The translations under genes and the position numbers were made by a program. Below are positions 7,913 through 18,643 of a stretch of 35,643 nucleotides of DNA, in pieces (the first letter of the stretch is position 1; every line of letters begins with the position of its first letter). Under the pieces are notes generated by a model. That model worked only from the letters and a program-made list of their open reading frames with translations. It did not search any database and had not been told where the DNA came from. The stretch is from Bacillus sp. J37 (GTDB lineage: Bacteria > Bacillota > Bacilli > Bacillales > Bacillaceae): the NCBI RefSeq assembly GCF_000518865.1, contig NZ_JAEK01000050.1, positions 1-35,643 of the forward strand, given 5' to 3'.

Positions 7913-9385
7913 TTAAGACTTCCTTAATTCAGCTTTAAACGTATCAAACTCATTTTGAACTTCTTCAGAAGGCTCTTTTCCTAATAAACTCACAATCCAA
8001 ATTGTGATCCAAGAAAAGATGAATCCTGGTGCCAGTTCATAGAGATCAAAAATACCACCCGTTAGTTTAGACCATATAATAACGGTTAGTGCACCAACAA
8101 TCATTCCGGCTAATGCACCATTTCTGGTCATTCGTTTCCAGAACAAGCTCAAGATAATAAGTGGACCAAATGCAGCACCAAACCCGGCCCATGCATAACT
8201 TACAAGCTCAAGAACTTTACTGTCTCGATCATAACCTAAGAAGATTGCAATGATCGCAATAACAAGACAAGCAATTCTTCCAACAATCATTTCTTCCTTT
8301 TGTGTAGCATCTCTTTTAAATAGCTGCTTATAAAAGTCTTGTGCTAAAGCACTTGAAGCAACAATTAATTGAGAATCTACTGTACTCATAATAGCTGCAA
8401 GAATGGCTGCAAGTAAGAATCCTGAAACCCAAGGATTAAATAACACTTGTGAAAACATAATAAACACTGTTTCAGAGTTTTCAAGCGGTGCATCAGCAAA
8501 GTAAGCAATTCCTGTGAATCCGATAAAAATTGCTCCAAAGAGTGAAATAATCATCCATGTCATCCCAATTAATCGAGCTTTTGGAATATCCTTAGTCGAT
8601 CTAATTCCCATAAATCGAACAACAATATGCGGTTGACCAAAATAACCAAGTCCCCATGCAAGTAGTGAAACTACTCCTATAAATGTTGCTCCTGTATTGA
8701 TATCTAGATAAGATGGATCAATATTTCCAATCTTTTGTAATGTGTCTCCCCAACCACCAAGTTCATATACAACAACGATTGGTATAATGACTAAAGCTAA
8801 AAGCATTAAAATTCCTTGAATAAAATCAGTCCAACTTGCTGCCAGGAAGCCTCCTAAGAGAGTATATGAAAGGATTACTCCACAACCAATCCATAACGCT
8901 AGTCTATAATCCATTCCAAACGAACTTTCAAGGAGAATGGCACCTCCTACAAGACTTGAAGAAGTGTAGAATGTAAAGAATACCAGAATAACAATAGCAG
9001 ATACAATTCTTAGTAACCTTGATTTATCACGGAAACGATTTTCAAAATAGTCAGATACCGTGATTGAATCATTTGCAACTTCCGTATATACCCTAAATGG
9101 CTTTGCAACAAATTGCCAGTTTAAATAAGCACCGACTGATAAACCTATTGCAATCCACATTCCTCCCATACCACTGGCATACATGGCTCCGGGTAAACCC
9201 AGCATTAACCAACCACTCATGTCTGATGCTCCTGCACTTAAAGCGGCTACTCCCGGAGTTAGACGTCTTCCTCCAAGTACGTAATCTGTTAAATTACTTG
9301 TCATTTTGGATGCAACTATTCCAATAACTAACATCCCTACCAGATAAATAATAATTGCCGTTAATTGGGCTATATTAATATCCAT
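7913..9385 (-). CDS. putP: Na+/proline symporter (PutP/OpuE type)
   Basis: This is a sodium:solute symporter of the SSS family with about 13 membrane helices and 490 residues, importing proline with Na+. The helix II signature GASDMSGWLMLGLPGA carries Asp55 and Ser57, the same positions that bind Na+ and are essential in E. coli PutP. The TVDSQL segment in the later helix matches the second Na+-site region. In B. subtilis the symporter adjacent to gatCAB is OpuE, which takes up proline as an osmoprotectant. The same location here suggests that role rather than proline catabolism, since no putBC genes are nearby. Its ATG lies six bases after the stop of a 33-codon gene, and its own Shine-Dalgarno (GGAG) is distant, which suggests translational coupling. 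Confidence 0.92.
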   Translation of the reverse strand: MDINIAQLTAIIIYLVGMLVIGIVASKMTSNLTDYVLGGRRLTPGVAALSAGASDMSGWLMLGLPGAMYASGMGGMWIAIGLSVGAYLNWQFVAKPFRVYTEVANDSITVSDYFENRFRDKSRLLRIVSAIVILVFFTFYTSSSLVGGAILLESSFGMDYRLALWIGCGVILSYTLLGGFLAASWTDFIQGILMLLALVIIPIVVVYELGGWGDTLQKIGNIDPSYLDINTGATFIGVVSLLAWGLGYFGQPHIVVRFMGIRSTKDIPKARLIGMTWMIISLFGAIFIGFTGIAYFADAPLENSETVFIMFSQVLFNPWVSGFLLAAILAAIMSTVDSQLIVASSALAQDFYKQLFKRDATQKEEMIVGRIACLVIAIIAIFLGYDRDSKVLELVSYAWAGFGAAFGPLIILSLFWKRMTRNGALAGMIVGALTVIIWSKLTGGIFDLYELAPGFIFSWITIWIVSLLGKEPSEEVQNEFDTFKAELRKS

Positions 9386-9391
9386 TTTTCT

Positions 9392-9493
9392 TTAACCACT
9401 CCTTTTCTCAGTAAAATAAGTAATAATCGATAGTACTACTAACAATGGCATTGGGATCAACAGCCAACACCATGTTGCTAAAGTTAATTCCAT
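9392..9493 (-). CDS. Small symporter-associated membrane protein (33 aa)
   Basis: This is a 33-residue reading frame starting at ATG 9493, with AGGGGGTG five bases upstream, a very strong Shine-Dalgarno sequence. Translation gives MELTLATWCWLLIPMPLL at the N-terminus, a single hydrophobic helix over about residues 7-26, then a charged tail ending EKRSG. The stop is six bases before the putP start codon. I recall short single-helix proteins encoded next to SSS-family transporters and named symporter small accessory proteins. Position, size and topology fit that group, but I cannot verify the match. Expected role: assembly, stability or regulation of the adjacent symporter in the membrane. It is too short for usual gene callers and easily missed. 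Confidence 0.75.
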   Translation of the reverse strand: MELTLATWCWLLIPMPLLVVLSIITYFTEKRSG

Positions 9494-9666
9494 ATGGACA
9501 CCCCCTAAATTAGCTTTAACAAATCCTTATGCAGTCATATGCAATTTCATGATGAAAGATATTTATAGGCTAATAGACTGACAGTAGGCATGAGACGTTT
9601 AACATCTTAACACAATCTGACAGATCAAACAAATTTCCGTCTTGGTCACAAAATAAAAATTGCATA

Positions 9667-9696
9667 ATTATTCACAAAAACGCATCGATTAGTCAA
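9667..9696 (-). promoter_or_regulatory. Candidate sigma-A promoter for the putP unit
   Basis: Minus strand: -35 TTGACT (9691-9696), 18-base spacer, -10 AATAAT (9667-9672). It would give a leader of about 170 bases before the 33-codon gene. Sigma-B-dependent control, known for B. subtilis opuE, could not be confirmed by a clear GTTTAA/GGGTAA pair. Confidence 0.35.
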
Positions 9697-9876
9697 AATA
9701 TCCTATTATAGATTATATCTATTCATTAAAATTCATAAAATTAAGTTCGCAAAAATTGCGTTTTTCCACATATTTTTTGCTGATTTATGTCTTTCAGCAC
9801 CTAGGATTTCATGATATAATAATTTATTTTTCCCTCTATTTACTTATCTAAAACACTATTTATATCTTCAAGTTTC

Positions 9877-9905
9877 TGGAGATATCTAATAATTTATGGT
9901 AAAAT
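9877..9905 (+). promoter_or_regulatory. Candidate extended -10 promoter for the 9939 gene
   Basis: TGGTAAAAT (-10 TAAAAT at 9900-9905 with upstream TG) has a weak -35 TGGAGA at 9877-9882 and 17-base spacing. It lies 33 bases before the chosen TTG start. Confidence 0.4.
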
Positions 9906-9938
9906 TGGACGAGAATCATTTCGTCAGGAGTGGTAAAA

Positions 9939-10352
9939 TTGAAAAAATTCTTAATTGGCTTTGGTGGATTTTTAATCCTCCTTGGTGCAGGTGGATTAAT
10001 CAATCATATATCTATGACCTTTAAAGCTGCAGAAGCAGAAAGAGAAATGTATGGCGGGTCAATCGACTTTATGTTACTTCAAATGGTTGGTTCTTTCGGA
10101 CCTTATTTATTTGCGTTAATAGGTGGAGGAATCATTATTGCCATTGCAGCCTTTTTAACTGCATATGAAAAAAGAAATGTCCTCACATCACAGTTAATTC
10201 ATACTTTATCAAACAAAGATTCAGATGAAAAAATAAATAGTATATCACCCCAACCACAACAACCAGAAAATACATCACCGCAGGATTTAAAAGAGGATGA
10301 AATTCCACTTTATGAACAACCACAAAATGAACGGCTTTACTGGAATGGATAA
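9939..10352 (+). CDS. Hypothetical two-helix membrane protein
   Basis: I do not recognise this gene. The best start is TTG 9939, with CAGGAG eight bases before it; the earlier in-frame GTG at 9930 overlaps that ribosome binding site. The product has 137 residues with a basic N-terminus, a first membrane helix at about 4-23, an outer loop at 24-52, a second helix at about 53-75, then a roughly 60-residue hydrophilic tail rich in Gln, Pro, Asn and Glu, predicted cytoplasmic. There are no cysteines, catalytic motifs or signal-peptidase sites. The next gene follows one base after the stop, so the two are probably co-expressed. They form an isolated plus-strand pair between putP and camS. Confidence 0.72.
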   Translation: MKKFLIGFGGFLILLGAGGLINHISMTFKAAEAEREMYGGSIDFMLLQMVGSFGPYLFALIGGGIIIAIAAFLTAYEKRNVLTSQLIHTLSNKDSDEKINSISPQPQQPENTSPQDLKEDEIPLYEQPQNERLYWNG

Positions 10353-10353
10353 C

Positions 10354-10554
10354 ATGCTCAGGCAAAAGAAGCCCATACTTATATGCACACTTTCAACCAT
10401 GCTAATATTAGCAGGATCATTGGTTTTCTTTCAATTTTACTTTAGTTATAAAGAGGTACAATCACTCTCTGCTAGTTGTTATGACCAGGGTGGCTTTCCT
10501 ATTATTGAAAAGTCAGGTACAAAGATAGAGTATTTTCATTGTGATGTTGAATAG
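10354..10554 (+). CDS. Hypothetical small membrane-anchored protein with Cys pair
   Basis: I do not recognise this protein. From ATG 10354 it has 66 residues: a basic N-terminus (MLRQKK), one membrane helix at about 8-30, and a short outer domain containing Cys42 and Cys63 in a C-x5-G-x-P...FHC arrangement that could form a disulfide. The start is uncertain. ATG codons at 10327 and 10345 are in frame and would overlap the upstream gene. I prefer 10354 because TAAC-ATG juxtaposes the upstream stop and suits coupled re-initiation; none has a strong Shine-Dalgarno sequence. A terminator follows directly, closing this two-gene unit. Confidence 0.65.
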   Translation: MLRQKKPILICTLSTMLILAGSLVFFQFYFSYKEVQSLSASCYDQGGFPIIEKSGTKIEYFHCDVE

Positions 10555-10590
10555 AAAAAACCGCTTGGAGATCTCCAAGCGGTTTTATTA
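10555..10590. terminator. Bidirectional terminator
   Basis: CCGCTTGGAGA/TCTCCAAGCGG is a perfect 11-bp palindrome (10561-10582) with A-run before and T-run after. It ends both the plus-strand pair and the camS operon, and the camS stop codon lies in its T-run. Confidence 0.88.
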
Positions 10591-11772
10591 TTTATAAATA
10601 TGAACGGTTGGTTCCTCTTGGTTTGGTTCTTTCAAAATAAGTGCTTCCTGACCGGATGTTGACATAATATTAACTTCCACATTCATGTAATCCGGAAAGT
10701 ATTCCATGATTTTCCCTGTAACAAATTGAGTAAATGCCACTACTTCTGCTTTCCCATAAAACTGCATTGGAATTTCAATATCCAGGTAGTTAAGTTCCTC
10801 ATTTTTGTAAAATGCTTTTCCGATTACCCCTGTGTAATTCGGGAAAAACTCTTCGATATCCTGCTTAAATCGATTAAACATTTGTGCGTCATCTCTGTAG
10901 TCTTTTGTTGCTTCCGGTGATGGAAAGAAGTAATAATCTTCCTTTATATCTTCCCATTTCCCTAAATTGTTGGTCCCCTGCTTTACTGTTGTTTTCGCAA
11001 TAAAATTACCAGGAACAATTGAGGACTTCTCTTCTTGTTCGTATAAAGCGATAACAATAGGCACATTTTCTAAGCCGTTTGTATTTCTAACACGATTAAT
11101 GACTTCCTGTGCAATCTCTTTCCCCTTTGCTAGTACCTCACTTCTACTAATGTTATGGTACCTAGCATAACCATCCTCTTGGTTAAAATAGTGCATAGAA
11201 TTCATCGCTAACCCGATAACAACTCCGCCAAGCTCTACGGTATCACCTTCACGGATTAAATAGTTATGTTCAAGCATATGTGCGAGATAAATAGGATTTG
11301 CAGCATTCTGTTGCTCTAGTCCACCTTCACCAGTCAGAGCAGGATTTAATCCTAGATCTACAAATTTTTCCCCATCTTCCTTCGCCTCTGCTTGGGCCTG
11401 TTTCAAGGCATCTCCTGTTAGCTTTCGTTTTAACCAGCTAGTAATAACATCACTTGTTAAATATTGTCCTTCCTGGTATAGATATTTATCTGTTGAAAAT
11501 GTCTCTTGCGCAATTCTCATTAATCCCGTTTCAAACTCATCAATATCTAGTCGGGTATTTAATTGTTCTGAAACTAATCCTCTTGCTTCCCCTTGCTTAA
11601 ACGGTAAAATCATTTTGTAATATGAATCTGAAATATTATACTTTGGAATGATCGCTGTTTCCTTAGATTCATCCACGGTTTCCTGAACGATTTCCTCTTG
11701 CTCTCCGAAATTAGGTGCACAAGCCGTTAAAAACAGTAAGCCTGTTAGCACCACAACTAGTTTCTTTTTCAA
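10588..11772 (-). CDS. camS: CamS family sex pheromone lipoprotein (YerH)
   Basis: This is a CamS-family surface lipoprotein of 394 residues. The signal peptide has a basic start, a hydrophobic core and the lipobox LTAC with lipidated Cys18. The family is named after an enterococcal/staphylococcal protein whose cleaved signal peptide acts as a plasmid-conjugation pheromone. In Bacillus (YerH) the role of the mature protein is unknown. The start codon appears to be TTG at 11772, with AGAGGTG upstream. It is the last gene of pcrB-pcrA-ligA-camS, 50 bases after ligA, an order shared with B. subtilis. The mature part shows no enzyme motif that I can name. Confidence 0.88.
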   Translation of the reverse strand: MKKKLVVVLTGLLFLTACAPNFGEQEEIVQETVDESKETAIIPKYNISDSYYKMILPFKQGEARGLVSEQLNTRLDIDEFETGLMRIAQETFSTDKYLYQEGQYLTSDVITSWLKRKLTGDALKQAQAEAKEDGEKFVDLGLNPALTGEGGLEQQNAANPIYLAHMLEHNYLIREGDTVELGGVVIGLAMNSMHYFNQEDGYARYHNISRSEVLAKGKEIAQEVINRVRNTNGLENVPIVIALYEQEEKSSIVPGNFIAKTTVKQGTNNLGKWEDIKEDYYFFPSPEATKDYRDDAQMFNRFKQDIEEFFPNYTGVIGKAFYKNEELNYLDIEIPMQFYGKAEVVAFTQFVTGKIMEYFPDYMNVEVNIMSTSGQEALILKEPNQEEPTVHIYK

Positions 11773-11822
11773 TGTAAGTCCACACCTCTTATTTTTCCTA
11801 TTTCACTGGGACGGGTTGACGA

Positions 11823-13829
<2,007 letters not shown>

Positions 13830-13864
13830 TCAGATGTCCAATCCTTTCTTCCGGAACTTTTGAT

Positions 13865-16087
13865 TTACACACGATTAATTGGAGCAAATTTAGCAAGGAG
13901 ACGTTTAATTCCGACTGGACTAGGAAACGCAATATCTAATTCCTTTCCTTCTCCTGCTCCTTTTACACTTACAACCGTACCAATACCCCATTTTTTATGT
14001 TCAGCTTTATCTCCAACTGCCCATGGAAGTTCATCTCCTCCAGTAGAAGATGGTGTAACAACAGGCCTTGACACTGGGGGGCGTTTTTCCTGTCTGCGTG
14101 CAGTATTGAATGAAGTTGAAGCTTTTTTCACCTGTTCATTCAAGTTCTCAATTAGCTCATTTGGAATTTCGGAAATAAATCGTGATTCCGGATTCATGCT
14201 CGTCCTACCAAATAATGTACGCATTTGGGCATTTGTAATAAACAGCTCCTGCTCAGCCCTTGTAATCCCTACATATGCCAGACGGCGTTCTTCCTCCATC
14301 TCATCTTCTTCCATTAAAGAACGGCTATGCGGGAAAACTCCTTCCTCAAGTCCAATTAAAAAGACAACCGGGAACTCCAGGCCTTTTGCAGAATGAAGTG
14401 TCATTAAAACGAGTGCATCACTTTGTTCCTGTTCCTCTTCATCAAGTTTGTCAATATCTGATACAAGAGCTAAGTCCGTTAAAAAGGCAACAAGGCTTTT
14501 GTCTTCATTTTGCTTCTCAAAAGTTTGAGTAACAGATAAAAACTCATCAATATTTTCCAGGCGGCTTTGGGCCTCAAGAGTTTTTTCCTGCTTTAGCATG
14601 TCTCGATAACCCGATTTTTCAATAATCTCTTCAGCAAGCTCAGTAACGGAAAGATAGTCCTGCATATTACCAAGGTTTCGGATTAATTCCCGAAACTCTA
14701 CCAATGCATTAACAACTCTTGCACTTACTCCAATATGTTCTATTTCGTCCAGTGCCCGGAATATAGAGATATCTTGATCGATTGCATAATTTGCAATCCG
14801 ATCGAAAGATGTTGAACCAACACCACGTTTCGGTACGTTGATAACACGGGCCAAGCTAATGTCGTCATCCGGATTAGCGATTAAACGAAGATATGCTAGT
14901 AAATCCTTAATTTCTTTTCGGTCGTAGAACTTAATACCACCAACGATTGTATAATTTAAATTTGACTTTAATAATACTTCCTCAATAATACGGGATTGTG
15001 CATTTGTACGATACAGAATCGCGATATCAGAAAGCTTACGTTGTCCTGAATCCACCAACTGCTTAATTTTCCCTGCCACAAATTGTCCTTCTGATGCCTC
15101 ACTATCAGCACGATAGTACGTAATTTTCGGTCCTTGCGGATTTTCGGTCCAAAGTTTTTTAGGTTTACGATTCGAGTTTTTCTTAATCACTTCATTGGCG
15201 GCTTCTAAAATAAGCTTGGTTGAACGATAGTTTTGTTCTAATAAAATAACATTTGCTTGAGGATAATCCTTCTCAAACGATAAAATATTGGCAATATCTG
15301 CTCCACGCCAACGGTAGATTGATTGATCAGAGTCTCCAACAACACATAAATTTTGAAATCTTGCAGCTAAAAGCTTAACAAGCATATATTGCGCTCTGTT
15401 CGTATCTTGATACTCATCAACATGAATATACTGGAACTTTCTTTGATATGTCTCTAGTACTTCCGGAACACGTTGAAATAATTGAATGGTTGTCATAATA
15501 AGGTCGTCAAAGTCAAGTGACTGGTTTTTACGGAGTTTCTTTTGATAATCTTTGTATATATCACTAACGATTTGCTCATAATGACTTCCTGCTTGATTAT
15601 CAAATTCTTCTGGTGTGATTAGTTCATTTTTGGCACTGCTAATAGATCCTAGTATGCTTCTTGGATCATATTTTTTAGGATCCAAGTTTCTCTCCTTAAG
15701 TACTGATTTTATTACTGACAATTGATCTGTCGTATCAAGAATGGAAAAGTTACGGTTGATTCCCATTCTGTCACTATCTCTTCGTAAAATCCTTACACAC
15801 ATCGAGTGAAAGGTGGAAATCCAAATATCATCCCCGCCAGAACCTAAGATCCCTTGGATTCTCTCTCTCATTTCACGTGCAGCTTTATTCGTAAACGTAA
15901 TCGCCAATATATTCCAAGGAGCAATTTGTTTTTCTGTCATTAAATATGCAATACGGTGTGTTAACACCCTTGTTTTTCCACTACCGGCACCGGCCATAAT
16001 TAGTAAAGGGCCGTCTGTTGTTTTTACCGCTTTTTGTTGCATATCATTCAAACCTGCTAATAACTGATTTGATAAAAATTGCAACAT
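13865..16087 (-). CDS. pcrA: ATP-dependent DNA helicase PcrA
   Basis: PcrA is an essential SF1A 3'-5' helicase acting in repair, rolling-circle replication and removal of transcription-replication conflicts. I use ATG 16087 (740 residues) because AAGGA lies eight bases upstream; the in-frame ATG three codons earlier lies against that site. The motifs are complete: Walker A AGAGSGKT with Lys38, [43 protein letters not shown] and [12 protein letters not shown]. The C-terminal Tudor-like domain ([18 protein letters not shown] onwards) is the part known to contact RNA polymerase. It is co-transcribed with pcrB, ligA and camS, but a 180-base dispersed repeat separates it from pcrB. Confidence 0.97.
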   Translation of the reverse strand: MLQFLSNQLLAGLNDMQQKAVKTTDGPLLIMAGAGSGKTRVLTHRIAYLMTEKQIAPWNILAITFTNKAAREMRERIQGILGSGGDDIWISTFHSMCVRILRRDSDRMGINRNFSILDTTDQLSVIKSVLKERNLDPKKYDPRSILGSISSAKNELITPEEFDNQAGSHYEQIVSDIYKDYQKKLRKNQSLDFDDLIMTTIQLFQRVPEVLETYQRKFQYIHVDEYQDTNRAQYMLVKLLAARFQNLCVVGDSDQSIYRWRGADIANILSFEKDYPQANVILLEQNYRSTKLILEAANEVIKKNSNRKPKKLWTENPQGPKITYYRADSEASEGQFVAGKIKQLVDSGQRKLSDIAILYRTNAQSRIIEEVLLKSNLNYTIVGGIKFYDRKEIKDLLAYLRLIANPDDDISLARVINVPKRGVGSTSFDRIANYAIDQDISIFRALDEIEHIGVSARVVNALVEFRELIRNLGNMQDYLSVTELAEEIIEKSGYRDMLKQEKTLEAQSRLENIDEFLSVTQTFEKQNEDKSLVAFLTDLALVSDIDKLDEEEQEQSDALVLMTLHSAKGLEFPVVFLIGLEEGVFPHSRSLMEEDEMEEERRLAYVGITRAEQELFITNAQMRTLFGRTSMNPESRFISEIPNELIENLNEQVKKASTSFNTARRQEKRPPVSRPVVTPSSTGGDELPWAVGDKAEHKKWGIGTVVSVKGAGEGKELDIAFPSPVGIKRLLAKFAPINRV

Positions 16088-16148
16088 CCTCACCATCCTT
16101 CACAAAACATATGTTCTATTTTAACGTCATCACAAAAAACCTTCAACT

Positions 16149-16342
16149 AAGAAAAGCGCAAGCGCCTTGAACAGCCTAGGGCAATAAGTCAATTTGAAAT
16201 AGAAGGCGTTCTTTGCCTTCAATTTCAAATTGACTTATGACCTCGAGGCAGTCTAAAAACGCGACGTCCTGTCGCAAGGACTGCACTTGCACATCCTGTA
16301 GCTTCGGGGCTAGGCGCTGGAGCTAGACACTATAACTAATTA
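16149..16342 (+). repeat. Structured dispersed repeat, copy 1
   Basis: This copy is delimited by AAGAAAAGCGCAAGCGCC at its left end and GGCGCTGGAGCTAGACACT near its right end; copy 2 is at 20773-20907. Outer arms AGCGCC (16161-16166) and GGCGCT (16313-16318) pair. A 17-bp perfect stem joins 16184-16200 to 16222-16238, topped by GAAGGC/GCCTTC (16202-16207 with 16215-16220) around loop GTTCTTT. A third hairpin, GCGAC/GTCGC, is at 16261-16275. About 55 bases (roughly 16245-16300) are absent from copy 2. ACTAA occurs on both flanks (near 16146 and 16335), a possible but weak target duplication. It lies between pcrB and pcrA, antisense to their transcript. There is no coding capacity; it is probably a MITE-like or other non-autonomous element. 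Confidence 0.85.
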
Positions 16343-16382
16343 ATAATTTATACTTTCATACCTTTAAAAAAATTATTTTCAA

Positions 16383-17069
16383 TCATTCTTTAACTGCATC
16401 CACAGTCTTTAATGCTGCTGGTAAATCTTCATATATAACATTGCCCACTACAACCACATCTGCATATTGAGCAAATTCCTTTGCTTGCTCAGGAGTTGAA
16501 ATTCCGCCGCCATAGAATAGCTTTGTATGATTTAACACCTTTTTTGTTTGCTTGACGACAGTAATATCCCCAAGCTTACCGCTATACTCCAAATAGAAGA
16601 TCGGTAAGTGATACATATTTTCTGCTACGCGGGCATAAGCCTTCACATCTTCAATGGACAATTCTGTATTTGCTTCTGTTAAAGCTGCTGCTTTACATTC
16701 CGGATTAAGAATACAGTAGCCCTCAACAAGAATTTCATCCCAATTCATAATCTCGCCATATTCCTTAACAGCTTCATGATGTAGCTCCATCATCCACTTC
16801 GTTTTTTTACTATTTAAAACAGTTGGAATGAAGTACAAATCAAAACCGGGAATGATGGATTCTGCTGTGGAAACTTCCAAAACACAAGGGATAAGATAGC
16901 GTCTAATTCTCGCCATTAAGTTCAACACATTATCCTCTGTGATATTATCGCTTCCACCGACTAAAATTGCATCTGTACCGGATTCACAGACCTTCTCTAA
17001 CTCTTCATCATTTATCTCTTTATCAGGATCGAGTTTAAATACATGCTTCCACTCGGTAATATCGTACAT
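16383..17069 (-). CDS. pcrB: Heptaprenylglyceryl phosphate synthase PcrB
   Basis: PcrB is a TIM-barrel prenyltransferase of the GGGP synthase family. In Bacillus it joins heptaprenyl diphosphate to sn-glycerol-1-phosphate, making an archaeal-type ether lipid precursor. From ATG 17069 it has 228 residues, the B. subtilis length; GGAGG lies eight bases upstream, so the five extra N-terminal codons from 17084 are unlikely. Visible motifs are the N-terminal [17 protein letters not shown] in the phosphate-binding region, [14 protein letters not shown] and FYGGGI near the C-terminus. It is the first gene of the pcrB-pcrA-ligA-camS operon. Confidence 0.95.
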   Translation of the reverse strand: MYDITEWKHVFKLDPDKEINDEELEKVCESGTDAILVGGSDNITEDNVLNLMARIRRYLIPCVLEVSTAESIIPGFDLYFIPTVLNSKKTKWMMELHHEAVKEYGEIMNWDEILVEGYCILNPECKAAALTEANTELSIEDVKAYARVAENMYHLPIFYLEYSGKLGDITVVKQTKKVLNHTKLFYGGGISTPEQAKEFAQYADVVVVGNVIYEDLPAALKTVDAVKE

Positions 17070-17103
17070 GCTGGATTCCTCCATTCAAAACATCCATTTC
17101 CCT

Positions 17104-17132
17104 ATTATAGCAAATTACATGCTAGCAAAAAA
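17104..17132 (-). promoter_or_regulatory. Sigma-A promoter of pcrB-pcrA-ligA-camS
   Basis: Minus strand: TGCTATAAT is a perfect -10 with extended TG (TATAAT at 17104-17109). The -35 is weak (TTTTTT at 17127-17132, 17-base spacing). It lies between the yerC terminator and pcrB. Confidence 0.65.
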
Positions 17133-17193
17133 CTTAAAAGAGAAGGAAGATGTTTGAAGTTTTACGAGCGTAAATTCTGGATAAACGTCAAAT

Positions 17194-17221
17194 AAAAAAC
17201 ACCACATATTGTGGTGTTTTT
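17194..17221 (-). terminator. Intrinsic terminator of the yerA-yerB-yerC unit
   Basis: CACCACA (17200-17206) and TGTGGTG (17210-17216) form a perfect 7-bp stem with a 3-base loop. AAAAAA lies on the left (T-run for the minus strand) and TTTTT on the right. Confidence 0.85.
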
Positions 17222-17225
17222 CTAT

Positions 17226-17540
17226 TTATTCAACTTCTTCTGATTCCTTATTGCCATGAACACGTTCCAATGCCATTGTGTAGGCATCATTTCCATAGTT
17301 TAAGCAACGCTTAACACGTGAAATAGTGGCTGTGCTGGCACCTGTTTCTGTTTCAATTTTATGATAGGTATTGCCTTCACGCAGCATTCTAGCAACTTCC
17401 AGCCTCTGTGCCAGGGATTGAATTTCATTGACTGTACATAAATCATCAAAAAAACGATAACATTCCTCAAGGTCTTTTAATGACAAAATAGATTGAAAAA
17501 GCTGATCAAGCTCTTTTCCGCGAAGCTTTTCTATTTGCAT
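17226..17540 (-). CDS. yerC: TrpR-like DNA-binding protein YerC
   Basis: This is a small predicted transcription regulator of the TrpR-related YerC/YecD family, 104 residues. The helix-turn-helix is visible at about 58-82 (NTYHKIETETGASTATISRVKRCL), preceded by a helical dimerisation region containing SLAQRLEVARML. The YerC/YecD family differs from true TrpR, and its ligand and targets are not known to me. It starts 14 bases downstream of the yerB stop and is last before the terminator, so it is probably co-transcribed with yerB. The C-terminal tail is acidic. Confidence 0.9.
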   Translation of the reverse strand: MQIEKLRGKELDQLFQSILSLKDLEECYRFFDDLCTVNEIQSLAQRLEVARMLREGNTYHKIETETGASTATISRVKRCLNYGNDAYTMALERVHGNKESEEVE

Positions 17541-17554
17541 AATTCATTCTCCTT

Positions 17555-18607
17555 TTATTCTTGCGATTGAATTAGAAACATATCTAAATTTGGTACAATA
17601 TTAATCCATGTTTTTCCCGGAACAAACTTTACGATGTTCCCTTCTTTTACAGGTAAAATCCTACCATCTTCATTTACCCATTCTACCTCTTGCATCAAAC
17701 CATTTTGAAGTAATAAAGCTTTTCCTCCAGACGTCAAGTTAATTCCGCGTCTTCCATAGTCATCTACGATGTTATGCTTCATTTCTACTACAAAAATATT
17801 AGAAAGTTTAACAGGATCATTACTTTCAAGGTCAACTGTTTGTTGAGTGTCACTATAGCGACTATAGACCTTATCAGTTTGATTATACTCGTAAGTTGCT
17901 TGCCAGGTTTGGGAATTGTCATATTTGATAACAAACTTGTTAACATGTTCCCCTTCTAAATTCTGGACTTCCTCTTCGGATAAAAATTCAAAGGGTTCTA
18001 CTTCTGCTGCCACTTCATATTGTTTGGAAATAGCACCTTCTAAAATATTTTCTTTTGATATATAGGAGTTGTGCGGTGCTTTCCGGTGGTCAGCTCTCCA
18101 AAAAAGCGTTCCGTCGTATTCCATACCATTTAAGGAATCGACTTCACCGTTTGTTAGCTTTACTAACGCGTCCGGGCTATATCCATGGGCAATATAAATG
18201 GAATCATATCCTTTACTTAAATCAATATAATAAGGTCTTGCACTTCTTACAGGCCCGATAATATCAGGTATGTCACTTTGAAAGACAGCTAATAACCTGG
18301 TAATATTTCCTTCAGCTAAGACTTCATAGACAATGTCCGCTTTTGATAACCCTGATTGCGGTCTTGCGGCTGGGTGATTGTTAATCATCACACTAACTGG
18401 ACGTTGTGTTATATTTTGTTCGTCTGTTTCTAATCCTGTTAATGGCGAGACAACGCTTTCTTCAACTGCTTCTACTATTGTTTCTTCTATTTGTTCGGAT
18501 GCTTCACCATTATCCGGAATACTTTGCTCTTGTGATTCATCATTACTGCATGCACTCATAAATACACATATTGAAAAGAAAGCGGCCGCAAATTTTACAT
18601 TCCTCAA
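17555..18607 (-). CDS. yerB: DUF3048 domain lipoprotein YerB
   Basis: This is a secreted lipoprotein of 350 residues. Its signal peptide ends in the lipobox MSAC with lipidated Cys20. An acidic Glu/Ser-rich linker (about 21-50) follows, then the DUF3048 region beginning near SPLTGLETDEQNITQRPVSVMINNH; the family has two DUF3048 parts. No function is established. The only reasonable start in this frame is TTG 18607, with AAGG ten bases upstream, so initiation may be modest. It lies 36 bases after yerA and 14 before yerC. The order yerA-yerB-yerC is the same as in B. subtilis. Confidence 0.88.
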   Translation of the reverse strand: MRNVKFAAAFFSICVFMSACSNDESQEQSIPDNGEASEQIEETIVEAVEESVVSPLTGLETDEQNITQRPVSVMINNHPAARPQSGLSKADIVYEVLAEGNITRLLAVFQSDIPDIIGPVRSARPYYIDLSKGYDSIYIAHGYSPDALVKLTNGEVDSLNGMEYDGTLFWRADHRKAPHNSYISKENILEGAISKQYEVAAEVEPFEFLSEEEVQNLEGEHVNKFVIKYDNSQTWQATYEYNQTDKVYSRYSDTQQTVDLESNDPVKLSNIFVVEMKHNIVDDYGRRGINLTSGGKALLLQNGLMQEVEWVNEDGRILPVKEGNIVKFVPGKTWINIVPNLDMFLIQSQE

Positions 18608-18643
18608 ACTAACACAACCTTATCTAATTTCCACTTTTATATT

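Noticed and set aside
9667-9930. Sigma-B promoter for putP, expected from B. subtilis opuE
   Set aside because: No clear GTTTAA...GGGTAA pair was found on the minus strand in the gap.
11572-11772. camS as evidence of a conjugative plasmid system
   Set aside because: The CamS family is chromosomal and conserved in Bacillus beside ligA; no conjugation genes are present.
16149-16342. Repeat copies as an insertion sequence or CRISPR
   Set aside because: No transposase coding capacity, no periodic spacers, and only one copy at each site; better described as a non-autonomous structured repeat.
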